Of a DNA stretch of 64,000 nt, positions 1 through 52,500 are shown in pieces. This DNA comes from Lucifuga dentata. Its lineage: Eukaryota > Chordata > Actinopteri > Ophidiiformes > Bythitidae. The translations under genes were made by a program, and so were the position numbers. Under the pieces are notes generated by a model, which did no database searches, had not been told where the DNA came from, and saw only the letters and a list, made by a program, of their open reading frames with translations. Numbering within the stretch: the stretch's first letter is position 1; every line of letters begins with the position of its first letter. The stretch lies in NCBI GenBank assembly GCA_014773175.1, contig VXCM01000943.1:248001-312000 (forward strand), given 5' to 3'.

Positions 1-515
1 CCAACATTTACTGATGACAAACAACTTTCCTTAGTGATCTGCACTGAGGCATATTTCCATTAAACATCATGTTAATCCAAAGCTGTTAATATTAATAAAC
101 CCAATAAAGGTGCATGATGGAGATGAGGAAATATTTCTAAATGTTCAGGCCCCAAGGGATTCTGCAGTACAATTCTGCGATTATGTATTGAACAGATGTT
201 CGCAATAATCTGTGACTGTGTGTTAATTTGATGGTAGCATTATTAAACTACTTCTCACATAAAATGAGCTCAATTTGATTTAAAAAATTTTTTTAAACCT
301 CTACACTTTGTTGCCTCCACCTTCTCCATCCATTTAAGCACCTGCATATCTTACTATTTCAATACAACAGTGCTTTAAAAAAGTATAAAGATGTTTAGAT
401 TTAGCAATGTTACTGACCACTGCTAATTGCACTTTTTTTGTGTGATTTTTTTTTTTATTCCAATTAGCCAATCAGAACTGACACCTGTGGCTCTTTGTCT
501 TGTGTTTTTCTGCAG
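1..515 (+). other. bace2: BACE2 last intron (3' part)
   Basis: Non-coding AT-rich sequence ending in a pyrimidine-rich tract and a tttctgcag acceptor at 507-515. No repeats or further exons are seen. It is assigned to BACE2 only because the exon that follows is recognisable. Confidence 0.7.
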
Positions 516-757
516 TGAGCGATGGAGTGGCACTCTCAGAGATTGCAGGAAACTTCTCAGCAGCAGACGTGGCAGCAGACTGTTCTACAGGGCCACTTAA
601 GGAACCTGTTCTCTGGGTCATCTCCTACGCCCTGATGGCAGTCTGTGCCCTGGTCCTCCTTATCCTGCTGCTCTTACTGGTCCTGCCCTGCAGACGGCGC
701 GACTACTTTGGAGAGATAACAGACGAGTCCTCGCTGGTCCGCAACCGCATCAAGTGA
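516..757 (+). CDS. bace2: BACE2 (beta-secretase 2), last coding exon, C-terminal part only
   Basis: Beta-site APP-cleaving enzyme 2 is a type I transmembrane aspartyl protease of the endosome, Golgi and cell surface. Only its end is in the window. The exon starts after tttctgcag at 515, completes a split codon, and runs to TGA at 755-757. It encodes a juxtamembrane segment, one hydrophobic helix beginning EPVLWVISYALM and rich in Leu, and a short basic/acidic cytoplasmic tail ending DESSLVRNRIK. That tail is almost the same as the BACE2-specific tail (DESSLVRHRWK in human, recalled) and unlike the DISLLK tail of BACE1, so the paralogue call is firm. ESSLV is an acidic-dileucine-like sorting signal. 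The catalytic DTG/DSG motifs lie upstream of the window. The next gene, TMPRSS2-type, lies tail-to-tail with it; human chromosome 21 also has BACE2 and TMPRSS2 close together. Confidence 0.9.
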
Positions 758-3461
758 CTTGACAGGAAATGGATAGGCAAGTGGGGTGAGCAGGCAGCGG
801 GCAGCAGGCAGAGGCAAATCTCTTTGCCGATCACGGACACTGAGCTCAGGATGTCTGAAAGACTCTAGACTACATTTATCAGACCCACGGAAGCAGGTGC
901 AGACAGATCAGCTGCCTCTGAAAAGGACTGTCCACCCTTAAATCACTTGTACAATATTTAAAAAAAAACCAACTACCAATTTGTCGTTTCATGGTCTTAT
1001 TCTCACTTACAGCTCGACATTTGCAGACACACAGGAAGCAATCCACTGTAAAGGCAGCAACACAACTTCTCCACTAGCTATACCATCAAAGTACACAATG
1101 CAATGTAGTTTGATCAAAACATGTTGATTTTCTTTCAATTTTTATTTCTCTCTCAGCCATATCTATTGAACTCAAGTATAGGTGGAGTCAGCAATCAACT
1201 TAAGTTGAGGCACGTTCACTGTAGGGTTTTTAAACAGTATGATGGACTTTATTAACTAAAATTGAGCCGGTACACATAAAGTAAAAACACAGCAATAAGA
1301 TGCAAGCATGAGTTTTCAAGGGTGGAATTTCCTACTTAAAGACAATCACAGTACACTAGGATAAAGGTGAATACTACATGTACATGCTCTGGCTACATCT
1401 ATGGGTGGGGGTACATCAAATGATGAATTTGAAACATATTAAATGATACAGATCTCTTTTTCTGAGGATATGCAACAGATTACATCTTACTGTCAGACCT
1501 CTTAAAGTTTGCTCATATGGCCGATGATCTCTACCAACAGATCTGCACAGGTCTTTTTTTTTTTTCCTTGTTATATTGTGAAAATTGATTTACAATCTGC
1601 CATTGAGTGAATGTAGTTCCTGTGTATATTTCAGATAAGAGGAAAAGCCTCTTAAAGATCACAATAAGAGGTTTAACACACGTTTACAGTACCTGTAGTG
1701 CCTTTGAGTCTCGGATCTCTGTTGGCCAGCATTACCATACCAGCATTTTGAGACTTCCTCTGCTTGACTGCACTTTGTTTCTGATGTCGATCAAAAGTGT
1801 AACAAAAAGCTGAAGATCAGTATTTCTCTATCTGTGGGAGTGAATAATACGTATGAAATCTGGTGTATTAATTTAACTCTGAATGTGATTGTATTATAAT
1901 TCCAAATTCTTTGCTTTTTAGACACAATGGTTGAGCACACATTTTTATGTGCCACATTTTATACAAATCAAACAAGAAGTTAGAATTTGAAGGATATTTT
2001 GGAACTGAAAGAAGCACTTGGACCGTATAGGTACTCCAGATATTGACTTATGTGACCGATTTATGTCTGATTTATATTAAAGGACAATACCGGTGATATT
2101 GTATTTTTGAGCCCACAACCCGCATACTTGTTACATTACTGACAACCATTTCCCAAAATATACAAATTTAGCAGTAAATTTTAGAATTTTTTTTTCTATC
2201 TTCAAGGCTGCCATTGACTTCAGTTCGTTTCAGTACACTATTAAAATCAACTTAAAACACACTTGAGACAAGTAATCCATCACAGTGAACACAATGTCTA
2301 TTAGGTTTTTTTTTTTTTGTCAAAATATCTTTATTTAACCGATCCAACACAGAGCTGTAAAGATAATGTATGTCTCCGCCAGAGAATATAGTCCCAGGAG
2401 AAGACGGCTTTCACTGAGTAATTAAAATGGCTGTGCTCTACAATCATGCGTAAGTGTTAGAAGGCAAAAACTGGATTTTAAGGCGAGTGTCACCTGAACA
2501 TTTGATTTTGAAAGATAAGGTGATTTAAAAAAAAAAATAACAGGAAAACTAATATATGGTTTCATATTTTGGAAATTGGTTGTCAGTAATGAACCACATA
2601 TGGGGGTTGGATATATTGGGCTCAAACATGCACGATCGGCAGTATGGTCCTTTAAGGAGCGTGGTTAACTTACCAGCAAAGTTGACTGGCTTCTCTTTAT
2701 GAATATTAGCAATAAAAAGTTAATGATTGATGTTTTATTATCTCTTGACACATTGACAGTATGTACATGCCAGTGACATACAAGAAAGTAAATACCTGTG
2801 GCTCTGCCTTACAATCAGACTGAAATTTATTGTGCTGTTAATCCACAGTATATTTGATTATAAGACCAGAGAATCAGTCTTTGGAGATCATGATACAATA
2901 AGATCCACTGTTTGTTACACTCTGCCAAAAATTGAAATTGTAAAAAATAAGTTGTCTTATTTAAACTACAGCTGAACCTTTGAATGGTCACCTATTTAAT
3001 TTTTTTTTTTTTGTGCCGAATTGTACTTGTAAATAAAAATAGTGACCAAATCAAAGGTAAAAAGGTTGCTTTTGCTTAATAGTTGCTTGGAAGTCAATGG
3101 GACAAGCATGATCTGGTTTGTGAGTGACATCTTGTGTTCACACATGGTATTATCATTTCATGAAGCAACTATTATTATAAAAGGGAAGTTTCATATCATT
3201 TATAGAGGCTAATAGACAAGAGATAATATACAAAACCACAAAATACAAAAATATACAAAAATAAATTGGTGATTAAAAACTGAAATATTTGAGATAAAAG
3301 AATTAATTCAGTTTTTTTTTTAATCTTACCTAAGTGATGCAGGATCATGGAAATAAGTTATATGATACAGGTACTCAAATTACAAAAAAAGGCAGTAGTT
3401 TGACTATAACTGAAACACTTTTAACAAAGTCATCTTGGCTTTGGTCCTCTCATTAGTCATC
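758..3461. other. BACE2 3' UTR/flank and intergenic region
   Basis: No coding exon is seen. The left part should be BACE2 3' UTR, but no single poly(A) signal can be chosen with confidence; AATAAA occurs near 2711 and 3041. The region holds a complete TTAA-flanked MITE at 2081-2651, listed separately. The right part is the 3' UTR of the minus-strand protease gene. Confidence 0.5.
2077..2655. mobile_element. TTAA-flanked MITE, copy A (complete)
   Basis: The element is 2081-2651, flanked by TTAA on both sides (2077-2080 and 2652-2655). The left end AGGACAATACCGGTGAT... and the right end ...CGGCAGTATGGTCCT are imperfect inverted repeats. Similarity continues inward for about 85 bases, including TGAGCCC/GGGCTCA and TTACTGACAACC/GGTTGTCAGTAA. 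The TTAA target site is the hallmark of piggyBac-type elements. No transposase reading frame is present, so this is a non-autonomous copy. The interior shares gaatatagtcccaggagaag with copy B. Confidence 0.75.
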
Positions 3462-9916
<6,455 letters not shown>

Positions 9917-11064
9917 TTTCTGTTAAACCAACAATATCGATGGCTGTAATGGATTCAAAAAAATGTCCTCTACAGATAATTCAAAGATCAATCATACAGA
10001 TAAAAAAAATCTGGTCAGTATTTAGCAGCTTCCAACAGATGAGTAATTGGAGTAATCAGAGGAAAATATTCCAGTTCTAGCATCTCCATCCTTCCCAGTC
10101 TGTTCTCATTCTCACACCACAGTGAGCAAACATGAATTTGTATAATCAGCCGTCCGGCTGACCACTCCTCACATGTGGCATCATCAAGGACTTAACTAGT
10201 CTAAACATCCCAGGAAATGTTACATATAATGGAAAGGTATGACTTTGCATGATTTTACTTAAGTCGAAAACAATAGCATATTCTTTATTTTACTGCAGTG
10301 ATCACACTCAAGAACAGTATTTTTGGTAAATAATACAAAGTAGCATCAATTTGCTGCTGAATAAGTGAAAGGTTTCCACATATTCCTGCAGTAAAGGCCT
10401 CAAAAGGCCTCAGAAGAAACATAATATGTTATAATCTCATAATACAAGTAAAGAACATTAAGTGTTTAACTATAAGAAAAACCTGCTGAACAGAGCAAGT
10501 TTAAACAAAGGCATGTTTTACATTCATAAGGCATATCCATGGCAACAAGCTTTGGATGTTGATTGACAATTACTGATCACCTCATCTCATACAACAGCTT
10601 CTTCACATGTTCAACAGCATCAAAACATTCACATCCCACTGGGAAAAGAGATCATAAAGCCTTTACAGCACCGGGATCCACTGTGGGTTTAGAAACCTGG
10701 TTTCATTTTATCACTCAGATTTTGCAATTTGCAGCAATACAAAGGTTGATTTTGCAAAAATGGTTTCAAGTAATTTGCAAAACTGACTTAATTTTCTGTT
10801 AAAAGTGCAAAAGTGTACAGAAACTGTTGAGTCAAAAGGACAATACAGTGTTGATCACTGTGGGTGTCTACTTCCTTGATTAGACTCTCTTGCCATAAAC
10901 ACAATTAATAAAATTTTGGGTTATTTTTCTTAAATGATGTAGAGCTTTTAAAGCTATATATATATTGGTCCAAAAAAAAAAAAAAAANAAAAAAAAAAAA
11001 AAAATAAAAAAGATCAACTTCTCATGTCTTTGACCTCATCAGCCAAACTGAAACTTCCTCTTCT
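9917..11064. other. Intergenic region between the TMPRSS2-type gene and the ATM 3' end
   Basis: No coding exon is seen. The region should contain the 5' UTR and promoter of the minus-strand protease gene and the ATM 3' UTR. It is AT-rich. It ends in an A-tract with a single N at 10988, an assembly join. Confidence 0.5.
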
Positions 11065-43555
<32,491 letters not shown>

Positions 43556-44528
43556 TGTGGTTCACAGTAGATGTAGAGGACACAGCTTCCATTAATTTAG
43601 GCTGTTATACCTGATACGAATTGAAGGCATGATGTTGACAGGAAAAGTTGATGTTATTCATTCATATTCCACTTACAATTTAGTTATTCAAATGACTATT
43701 CTAGACTGGCATCTCCTATTCCACCTATGTTGAATTCCTATGTTGTCAACTTTCTTTTCCAAGCTACTAGTCAACCCAGCAATAGCATTAATGTACATGC
43801 TGGCCTTGGAACCGAGCTACTTTAGCTACACAACAGTGCTAAACTTGCTTGGTTTACAATATTGCATACAAAACACAGCTGATCCGATTCAATCCACGTG
43901 TCCACCTACCTTTGGTGTGTGTATGCCTGCACACGTCCGGAACTCATACATATGGAAGTGAAAGTATTTGTTTGGGTGCAGCACTATTGACGACGGAGGA
44001 GCCTGTTGTGATCCTACAACTTTATCACCTTGACGTAGCAGAGCACAACACACGCGCAATCCACGCAGGAAATTCCCGCCCCAGCAGCAACGCTAAATGG
44101 CCAACATCATTTCTGGGTCACGGCTAGTAGAGAGTGAGTCCGTTAACGTTAAAGCCAAAGCTGGAACAAACTTACTGTTCTACTTTTCAACTGCAGTTTA
44201 AGAACTAACCTGAATGTCGATGTCCTATTTGATCTGTTACTAATATATATAAGTACATAACAATATGAAGAACGCATTCGTGTCAACAATATTTTCCACA
44301 TGACTACAACTACCAGAATTCCAAGCGACAGACTTACAGGAAACTTCCGGTTTCTACTTAATTTAATTCCCCGCCTTTTATGCTAGCAGCTGTCGCCTGA
44401 GGACGTAATATAAACAAAAATACCGTTGACGTTTTTTGTTTTGACGCTGTTTAGTGAATTTTTAAGACTTTAATTGAACATGTGGATAACTCTTCCTTCC
44501 TGCAATCTTTAATAAACTTCATAAGGCC
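43556..44528. promoter_or_regulatory. Shared ATM/NPAT bidirectional promoter region
   Basis: The two start codons face away from each other with 973 bases between them, as in mammals, where ATM and NPAT share a short bidirectional promoter. Visible candidate sites are an E2F-like ttcccgcc (44073-44080), a second ttccccgcc (about 44368-44376), an ETS-like acttccgg (44343-44350) and a YY1-like aaatggcc (44095-44102). No TATA box is obvious. 5' UTR boundaries cannot be set from sequence alone. Binding is inferred from motif match only. Confidence 0.65.
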
Positions 44529-47500
44529 ATGTTGCTCCCGTCTGACGTAGCTCGGCTTGTTTTGGGTAAGTCTTGGCTGCAGCGTTAGCAGTGTAACATT
44601 ACTTCACTGTATTGAGGGCGGCACCATTTAGCTTACATGCATTAGATGTTCAACAAAATGCAGCATACTTTGAGTAGTTTAGGTATTACTTGCATGTTTG
44701 GGTTTTGTTTTGCTAACGTCTGTAGCCAGCTAATGAGTGTTGGCTAATGTCCTTGTCCAGGATATCTTCAGGAGGAGGGACTCTCCGCCACCAGCCAAAC
44801 CTTCATCCATGAGAGCCCCAACCTGAAAGAGTACGCTGAGCATACTCCAGAAGATGGGACTATTCCTGCTTGTGTGTTTGTAAGTGGAGTTTTTCCCCCG
44901 TAATTACATCTCACAAACAATTCACCGAATGTTATTTCAATCAAGATGGCCATTGCTTGTTTGATGCTTCATTGAAAGTGACGTTTCCTCTCTGTTGCAG
45001 TCTCTCTTTGGGAAGGATCTGACAACCATCTTAAATGAATATGTGGCTACCAAAACAAAAGGTGAGATGATCTGCTTTTATCCATGACTAAATACTTTCT
45101 TATTTGTGTATCCTATATCTATCATTTACATTTTCTCTATTCTGTTATCAGAGACCTGTCAAGAGGTACCTGTCATCATGACCTCACTGTGGAAAAAGCT
45201 GGATTTTACACTCAACCAAATTAAGTAATTAGACCCAAGTTTCATCACCTAAACCACAGCATGATCTAATTTTTAGAAACTTTATAAGCTAACTTGACCG
45301 GGATTTTCATCGCTGATATTGTTGCATTTATTTATGTTCTGTATCTTTTTTTTTTTTTAGGTCATTGCAGAACTCTCCAGCTATATCAGCACATCAAAGA
45401 AGTAAGTCCACTGGGAGGCAGTATTTTAACTGGTCTTTACATGTCATTGCCTCCTACTGTACATAATGTATCATTGTTGTACTGCAGACAAAAGAGTTTG
45501 TCTGCAATACATTGTCAGATTAAAGGATCATACCATGTATTTTGCATGTTTGAGCCTAATATATTCAATTTTTATACACGTAAGGTTACTGACAATCATT
45601 TCCCGAAGGATATTTCAGCTTTCCTGATATTTTGCAAAATCTCTTAATATTTCAAAATCAAATATTCAAGTGATACACCTACCTCACTGTTCCAGTAGTA
45701 TGCTTTGGGAAATGATTGTCAGTAACCTTACGTGTATGAAAATTGAATATATTAGGCTCAAACATGTTATGGTCCTTGAAGATACAGTTTCAGTGTTCAG
45801 CAACAGTGTTTTCTTTATATATTCAAATAGATTTACTGTCACTCAAAAACTTTTTTTTTTTTTTTTTNTTTTTTTTTTTTTTTTGTTGGTTTCTGTATTT
45901 ATTTATTTGAAATTGCTGCATAGAAAGTCTGAATTGATAGAAAAGTCTGCCAAAACGGTGCATTCATGCACAGCTGTACAAATTGTAAAAATGTATGCTA
46001 AATCAGAATCGCAAATGTAGAGCTACTGCAGTTCTTAGTTATAATTTCTAAGTGCTGGTCTTTTTAAGTGCTGGTCAACTAGTCCCACCTCACTAATAAA
46101 TTTTTGACATTTGGGAAACACTGTGGCATACATTGAGTCTTCAAACAATAACTCTCTCTTTCTCTTTCTCTCTCTCTTTCTTAATACAATGTAACTGATG
46201 AATTGAAGTGAAACTTTTATCCTTTTCTGATTGAATATTTTACATTTTCATTCTATCTTAACTGGAAGGGTGACATGTAACTTAAAGGGGAAATGTGATT
46301 AAAGAAGGATTTCTAAGATTTAACACAATGCTTGGAATTAGAGAACGATTTAAATATAATGTACATAGATGTAACAATCAGTTAATCTGAGTTTTACATT
46401 TGTTCCATGTTTGTATCTTAATTGTCCATTACAGCACGGTCACGGGTTGGAGTAGCAAACATGAAAAGACAGCATGTCTTGTCCCTCGCCCCCGTGGGTA
46501 GCATCATCTGCTCCTCCAGTCCTGACATGGGCTCCATCCTCAGCCCTGTGTACATGTCACACAGTCTGCTTAGCCACTCCACTCCTGCGAGTTACCCAGC
46601 CACACACACCAGGCCCGCAGCAGCCAGCAGCACGCTCCTCCAGGAAGGTGGCCGGTTACTTAATACTTGTCGTAAGTATCTTTTTCTTAAGTTTGGATTT
46701 TCAGTGGCCTTTTGGACAGATAAAGCAAGGCTATGTTGACTCATTGGTTGTTTGCATCATAAGCCATAATCGTCATTACTGCTTTGGAATAATGTGTAAA
46801 ATAATGTGTTCATTAAAGGAGATTCACCGGTACAGATAGTCGTTTCAGAACATCGGCTAAACACAGACCCAATGTCTCCTGGACGACGGAAATGGTAAGG
46901 GGAATGATGAATATGATTAATGTTATTGTTAACTATGCAGTGCTGGGAGAGCAATGCACCTGTATTAATATATAAGTATTCTAAAATACAGACATTTTAT
47001 GCCAATAGCTATTTTTGTGGTATTAGTTTTACTGGTTGTCGTCATGGTCTGTTATGCAAGGAGCATCTTTGAAGAAATTGGGACAGTTTAACATCATAAA
47101 TAAATCATAGCTGTGTGTTAAGTACTGCCTTTGTGTTTGGCTTGGATTTATCATCATGGTACTTATTTGAGCCGTAGTTTTTGTTAACTTTGCACTTGAT
47201 TGTGCTATTTGAAGCTGTTATTTTACATTTTTCACAACTGTACATACCAGATGTCAGTTCATTGAACGATTTTGCTGGTTTTAGGGAGACCCCCAGGAAG
47301 AGAAACAGCGCCCTGAGTGGGTCGAATGGCACCAGCAGATCCACCATAGCTGGCAGTAACCTCGCTGTAGAACCGCAGCCTGAAGAAGATGTTGATGAGA
47401 ACTTTCCTGTAAGTGGATTTGCAGTCCAAAAGATACTTGAATGTTACGATTATGTTGTCTTATTGCTTGGAAATTTTTACCAAATAAGTAGCTTTTTCAC

Positions 47501-49440
47501 ATGACCCAGAACTATTACAAAAAGGTGCTCTGTTTTTCCTGTGTGATAAACAGCAAAAAGTACCTGAGTTAGCTCCAGGTTATTGGTGGTAGATGTGTTT
47601 TCATGTTTGGCTGAGCACTGTGAGCAGTGATAGAGAACATTGCGTGCGCATTCTATACTGTAGACCTTAGAGTGCTTGTTGCAAAGATCAATGCAACAAA
47701 ACAGAATGCAGATGTCTCTACTGACAACTGTAAATTACATGATGCCCCATCCAGACACAGAGTTAACGACTTAAGCACTAAACCTTCAAAATGTTTGATC
47801 TTTTCTGGCTTATTGTGCAAGGGTAGCTCACCTTTGCAAATATTAAAGGACCATAGCACTCATTTTGCATGTTTGAGCCTAATATATTCAATTTTCATAC
47901 ACATAAAGTTACTGACAATCATTTCCCAAAGGATAGAATAGATTTGTATTTCAGCTTTCCTGATATTTTTCAAAACCTCTTAATCTTTCAAAATCAAAAA
48001 TTCAAGTGATACACTCACCTTAAAAATCAATGTTCGCCTGCTAATAGTTATGTAGCCTTATGAAGTCATGGTTGTTTAAATATTTCAATAAATGCAAGTC
48101 TTCTTTTTGCAATATATTCTCTGGTGGAGACATACATTCAGTCCGTGCTTTTTATTGCGCTTAAATGCTAAAACTATGAAACTCTGAAAAAAAAAAAAAA
48201 AAANTTCAAGTATCAACAAGTTGATTTTAATAGCGTACCAGAATGAACTGAAACCAGTGGTGGTCTGGAAAGTAGGGAAAGAAAGTTTTAAATCACCATT
48301 CCAGTAGTATGCTTTAGGAAATGATTGTCAGTAACGTTACATGTATGAAAATTGAACAAGTCCAGGGTGGAAGAGGTAAAAGTGAAATTGATTGTGTGTT
48401 CTTGACATCAAAGTTTTAAGTCATAGTTGCACTTCATGATATCAGAAATTACATGCTTTCTCTTTACAGTAGCAATAGTATATATTTTCTTTTATTTTTT
48501 AGATTCATGGTAAACTTTGTGACTTAACAACATGTTTACTCTCCACAGCAACTGGTAATACAGAATGCACGTGACAAGATATTGGGTGACAGATTGCTAC
48601 AAGAGAAGCTTGCTGAAAATATCAATAAAATCCTAGCAAAGTAAGTGCTGAGCTGGAACACTTGATGACGGTTTTTGAATTTGTCACTGGCGTGCAAAGT
48701 TGCGGGACGACTACAAGTGTGTTATAACACAGCTGCAAAATGCATTTCTCTGTTTTATCTTTCATATCAGTGAGCCGGCCCCCCAAACATCAAAGGCATC
48801 ATCAAGTGTGGTGGAACAAGACCAGTCAATAGATGAAATCCTAGGATTACAGGTTCTTAAAAATCGATAAGCTATAAACACACATTTATTAGAGTTTGAA
48901 TGTTAAACTGATTTAATATTTATATATATGTGTGTGTGTGTGTGTGTGTATTTTCTCTAACAAAAATAAAATAAAATACTGATCATGAACTTTTGTCATT
49001 ATCCCAAGTTCACCAGAATGCTTCTGTGTGTCGAACATTTATTTCCTCTTACAGGGGGAAATCCATATGAGTGACGACGCTATCCATGACATATTGGAGC
49101 AAACGGAGTCTGACCCAGCCTTTCAGGCTCTCTTTGACCTCTTCGATTACCGTACTTATCTACTTTTTCTTAGTCTGTCTGTTTGTCAAGAACTCTTCTC
49201 TTTTTTTATATATATATTATTTATGAAGGCACAATCACAAGCCAGGCCATTTTTTTAATAATGTGTTTGCAGATAAACCTAGGCTCACTGAGGCAGAATC
49301 CGGAGATGGGGATGTTAGCAGTAGCCCAGAAGAAAGCAATATAGCTGGGCCTTCTTCCACAGACAGACCTCCTCAGAGCGAAGATCCAGGTATCATCCAT
49401 TAACAAGTTGGCTCCCAAAATGCCACTATTTATTTATATG

Positions 49441-49502
<62 letters not shown>

Positions 49503-52500
49503 NAAAAAAAAAAAAAAATTGTACTCATTACAGACTTGGATGTTCAAGTATGAGGTGTGAATATGAATCATTGAATCTTCCATGTATATTATGTTGCAGG
49601 CACTGTGCCCGTTACAGATGCTAATGTCTCAGATTCAACAATGGTGACTGGCAAAATGAGAGCCGGACAAGAGCGCAAGACCAGGAAGCCTGCAGCTTCC
49701 ACCTCATTGAAGAAAACAATTATTGGCCCCAGCAGGAAAGTATCTAGAATTGAGAACAGTTCAGCCAAACTGTTGGTGAGTCGGGAGGAATACAGATGTG
49801 CTCACAGAAAAGAAAAAGGCTCCGATTTCTGTGGCAGAGCAGTTGTGGAAACTATGGATATTGACGAACCTTTGAATACCCCCCCTCCTCCTCCTCCCCC
49901 TACTTGTGACAGCATAATTAATCAGAAGGAGCTGGAGCCTGCTGCAAAGGACAACACTCCCACCTCAACTGCCCGAAATGAATCAACCGCATTTCCCTCA
50001 TCAAGCACCACTGCTGCATATGCTGCCCCAGAAACCATGTTAGCTTCTAATGTAGACAAAACACAGGATGCTAAACAAGCAAACAGAGCTGAAGCGCAAA
50101 CTCCTTTGGCCCCAGCTCCGAGTGATAAACCCTCACCTCTACTAGCTAAATCTAACAAAAGTCTTAAGCAAACTGCTGACCTACCTCATATGACATTGTC
50201 GGCTCTAGATATCGGGGAAGACCCTCAACCATCGGCTACTCTCTCAGTAACACCTCCTGAATCTGAATCTACTTTCACCAGTGCCACCGTTACAGCCTCA
50301 CCCTCATCAGGTTCCACAGCTGCACCATTGGCTGCAACACACAGCTCACCCACGTCTGCCTCTGCACCACTTACAGCGGCCTTACAAAACTCTCCCTCCA
50401 CTTGTACCCCGGCTCCAGCAGCGCCTGATCCTCCAACCACCCCAACCAAAGGTGCAACTGATTCCAATAATATCGTTTCTTTAAAGATCATCATCAGCGA
50501 TAACCAAGACGAGGGTTCTTCCGTCGACCCTGCGCTGAATCAGGCTTCTTCCAGCATCTCTAAAGACAAGATCCCCACTATTTATCTCTTGTCTCCAACT
50601 CAGTCCACCGGCAGCCCTGGCAAACCAAAGGCCGCCTTGGATGAGACAGCTCAGGCAGTCAGCAGCTTGCAAAACTCCGAGGTCCTTCAGCCAGTGGCAG
50701 AGCTTAATCCTCCCTGTAGTAAAACTGGGGCAGTCGCTTCTACATTAGCAGGGACATCCCAGGTCCAGTCAAGCTACATCATTCAGCTGCCTTTGGACCC
50801 CGCAAACCCTGCTGTTCAAGGAGCCGCTGCCAGCTACTTCTTACTGACTGAACCCCCAACTGCAGATGCTCAGGCCAGACAGGTACTGGTGCCTGCTGGT
50901 GTCTCAAATGGGCAGCCTTTGGCCACCAGTCAGTATGGCATGGCCACACCGCCTCGCGCTCAAGGCTTCTCTACTGGTAAGGAGGGGGGTAAAGAGATGG
51001 TCACATTTTGATTATCTTTGTAATCTATTGCTTACGATGTGTCTGCCTCATCAGTGCTATTGCAGAAAAATCAAGTTGTGGTCTTATTTATTTTCAGGGT
51101 CACCGCTCATCTTAAAGTCACCCGTTCAGCCTGTGGTGCTTCCTGCATCTGTTAGGGGGCAGAATACTTTGGGGAAGGTCCAGATGGTGTCCAATCAGGT
51201 AACTTTACTTTACTTTTTGCAGTAATTTTACTTAATTTTTGCAGTGCTGAAACTTGGAGTCAAAACTCATTGTAATAAGTTCTCTCAAGTAATGGGTGAG
51301 TTCCATGAAATGTCTATCATCCAGTCTCTATACCCATTATCCTGTGCTGAGTTGCAGTGATTGTAGCCTATTCCAGTGTTTATTGGCCAAGAAGCAGGAT
51401 ACAGATATTCATCCTCCATTGAGAATTCAATTTTTTGGTTATTCCCCCCCCCNCCCCCCCTTCTAGCATCACCCTCAGGCCACAATGTCAGCCTAGCAGC
51501 AAGGTTCTCAATCCTCATCCTCTGGATGAGGATCCACAACACTGCATGTTTCCATTTCTTCCTGCTATACCCACACCTGATTAGCTAAGTCAGGTGTGTT
51601 TAGCTAATCAAGATTTGGGAGGCACCAGCTTTTGACCTGATTTAATTAAATGAGCAGGGAGAGATGGAGAATGTGTAGTCAAGCACCTAGGACTGAGAAT
51701 CTAGGAACTACCATAACACGGCATAACTCCTAATCTGTTGGCAGATTGAATCTTTACCAATATCAGGATAAACAATAAATTTTAACACCCACTATTTATG
51801 AGGCTTTAATAATAGTGTAATCCTTAGAATCCTTATTCCACAAGACAGTAAAGTGTCCATTATTCCACAAATCCAAAACACTTTAGTGTTGCATCTGTTT
51901 TTTGGACCACTAGAGTAACTTTATTAGTTTTATTTATTTATTTATTTGTTTATTTAAATGTATTTATTAATGTTTAGAATTAAACGTATTGTTTGTGTGG
52001 TTACTGTTGTATTTGCAGTTTGTTGCAATCCCACCACCACCAAACCCGGTACAGCAGTCAAAACCTGTCAAGCCCCAACCCCCCACAGTGGCAGTCCAGC
52101 AGTCTACAACCCCTGGTAGATTACGGGACAGCTTGGAGCAGATAAGCTTAAATGACCAAAATGTTCCTTTTATTTTAAGTCACCACATGGAATCAACAAT
52201 GTTGCTCCTCTGAATGGCTTGATAAAATTGCTTTGTCTTTCTGAATTCCAGGTATAACTGGAAGCACGACAGAAAATGTGGTTAGCAAGGTGGTTCAGTC
52301 CTTGTCCCCTGAAAATTCAGGCCAGCAGAATATAACCAAGGAATCTAGTCCCAGTCACAGGAGAATTCTTTGTTTTGAGTCTTCAGGAGAAGGTCAGCCT
52401 CATACTGCTCAAACAAAAAGAACCACTGCCACACCCCCAGCAGCAAACATGACTACACCACATTCTGCCCAGATGACTGAGAAAGATAATCCCAAGCTGG

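Noticed and set aside
43740..44127. Open frames in the ATM/NPAT intergenic region
   Set aside because: Short, no recognisable domains, and they overlap the shared promoter; most likely chance.
49447..49502. Possible CRISPR-like or regulatory repeat array
   Set aside because: Simple (GT)n microsatellite without spacers, in a vertebrate intron.
49922..50494. Minus-strand open frames opposite NPAT exon 13
   Set aside because: Mirror frames of a Ser/Thr/Pro-rich exon; the plus strand matches NPAT and the splice phases fit.
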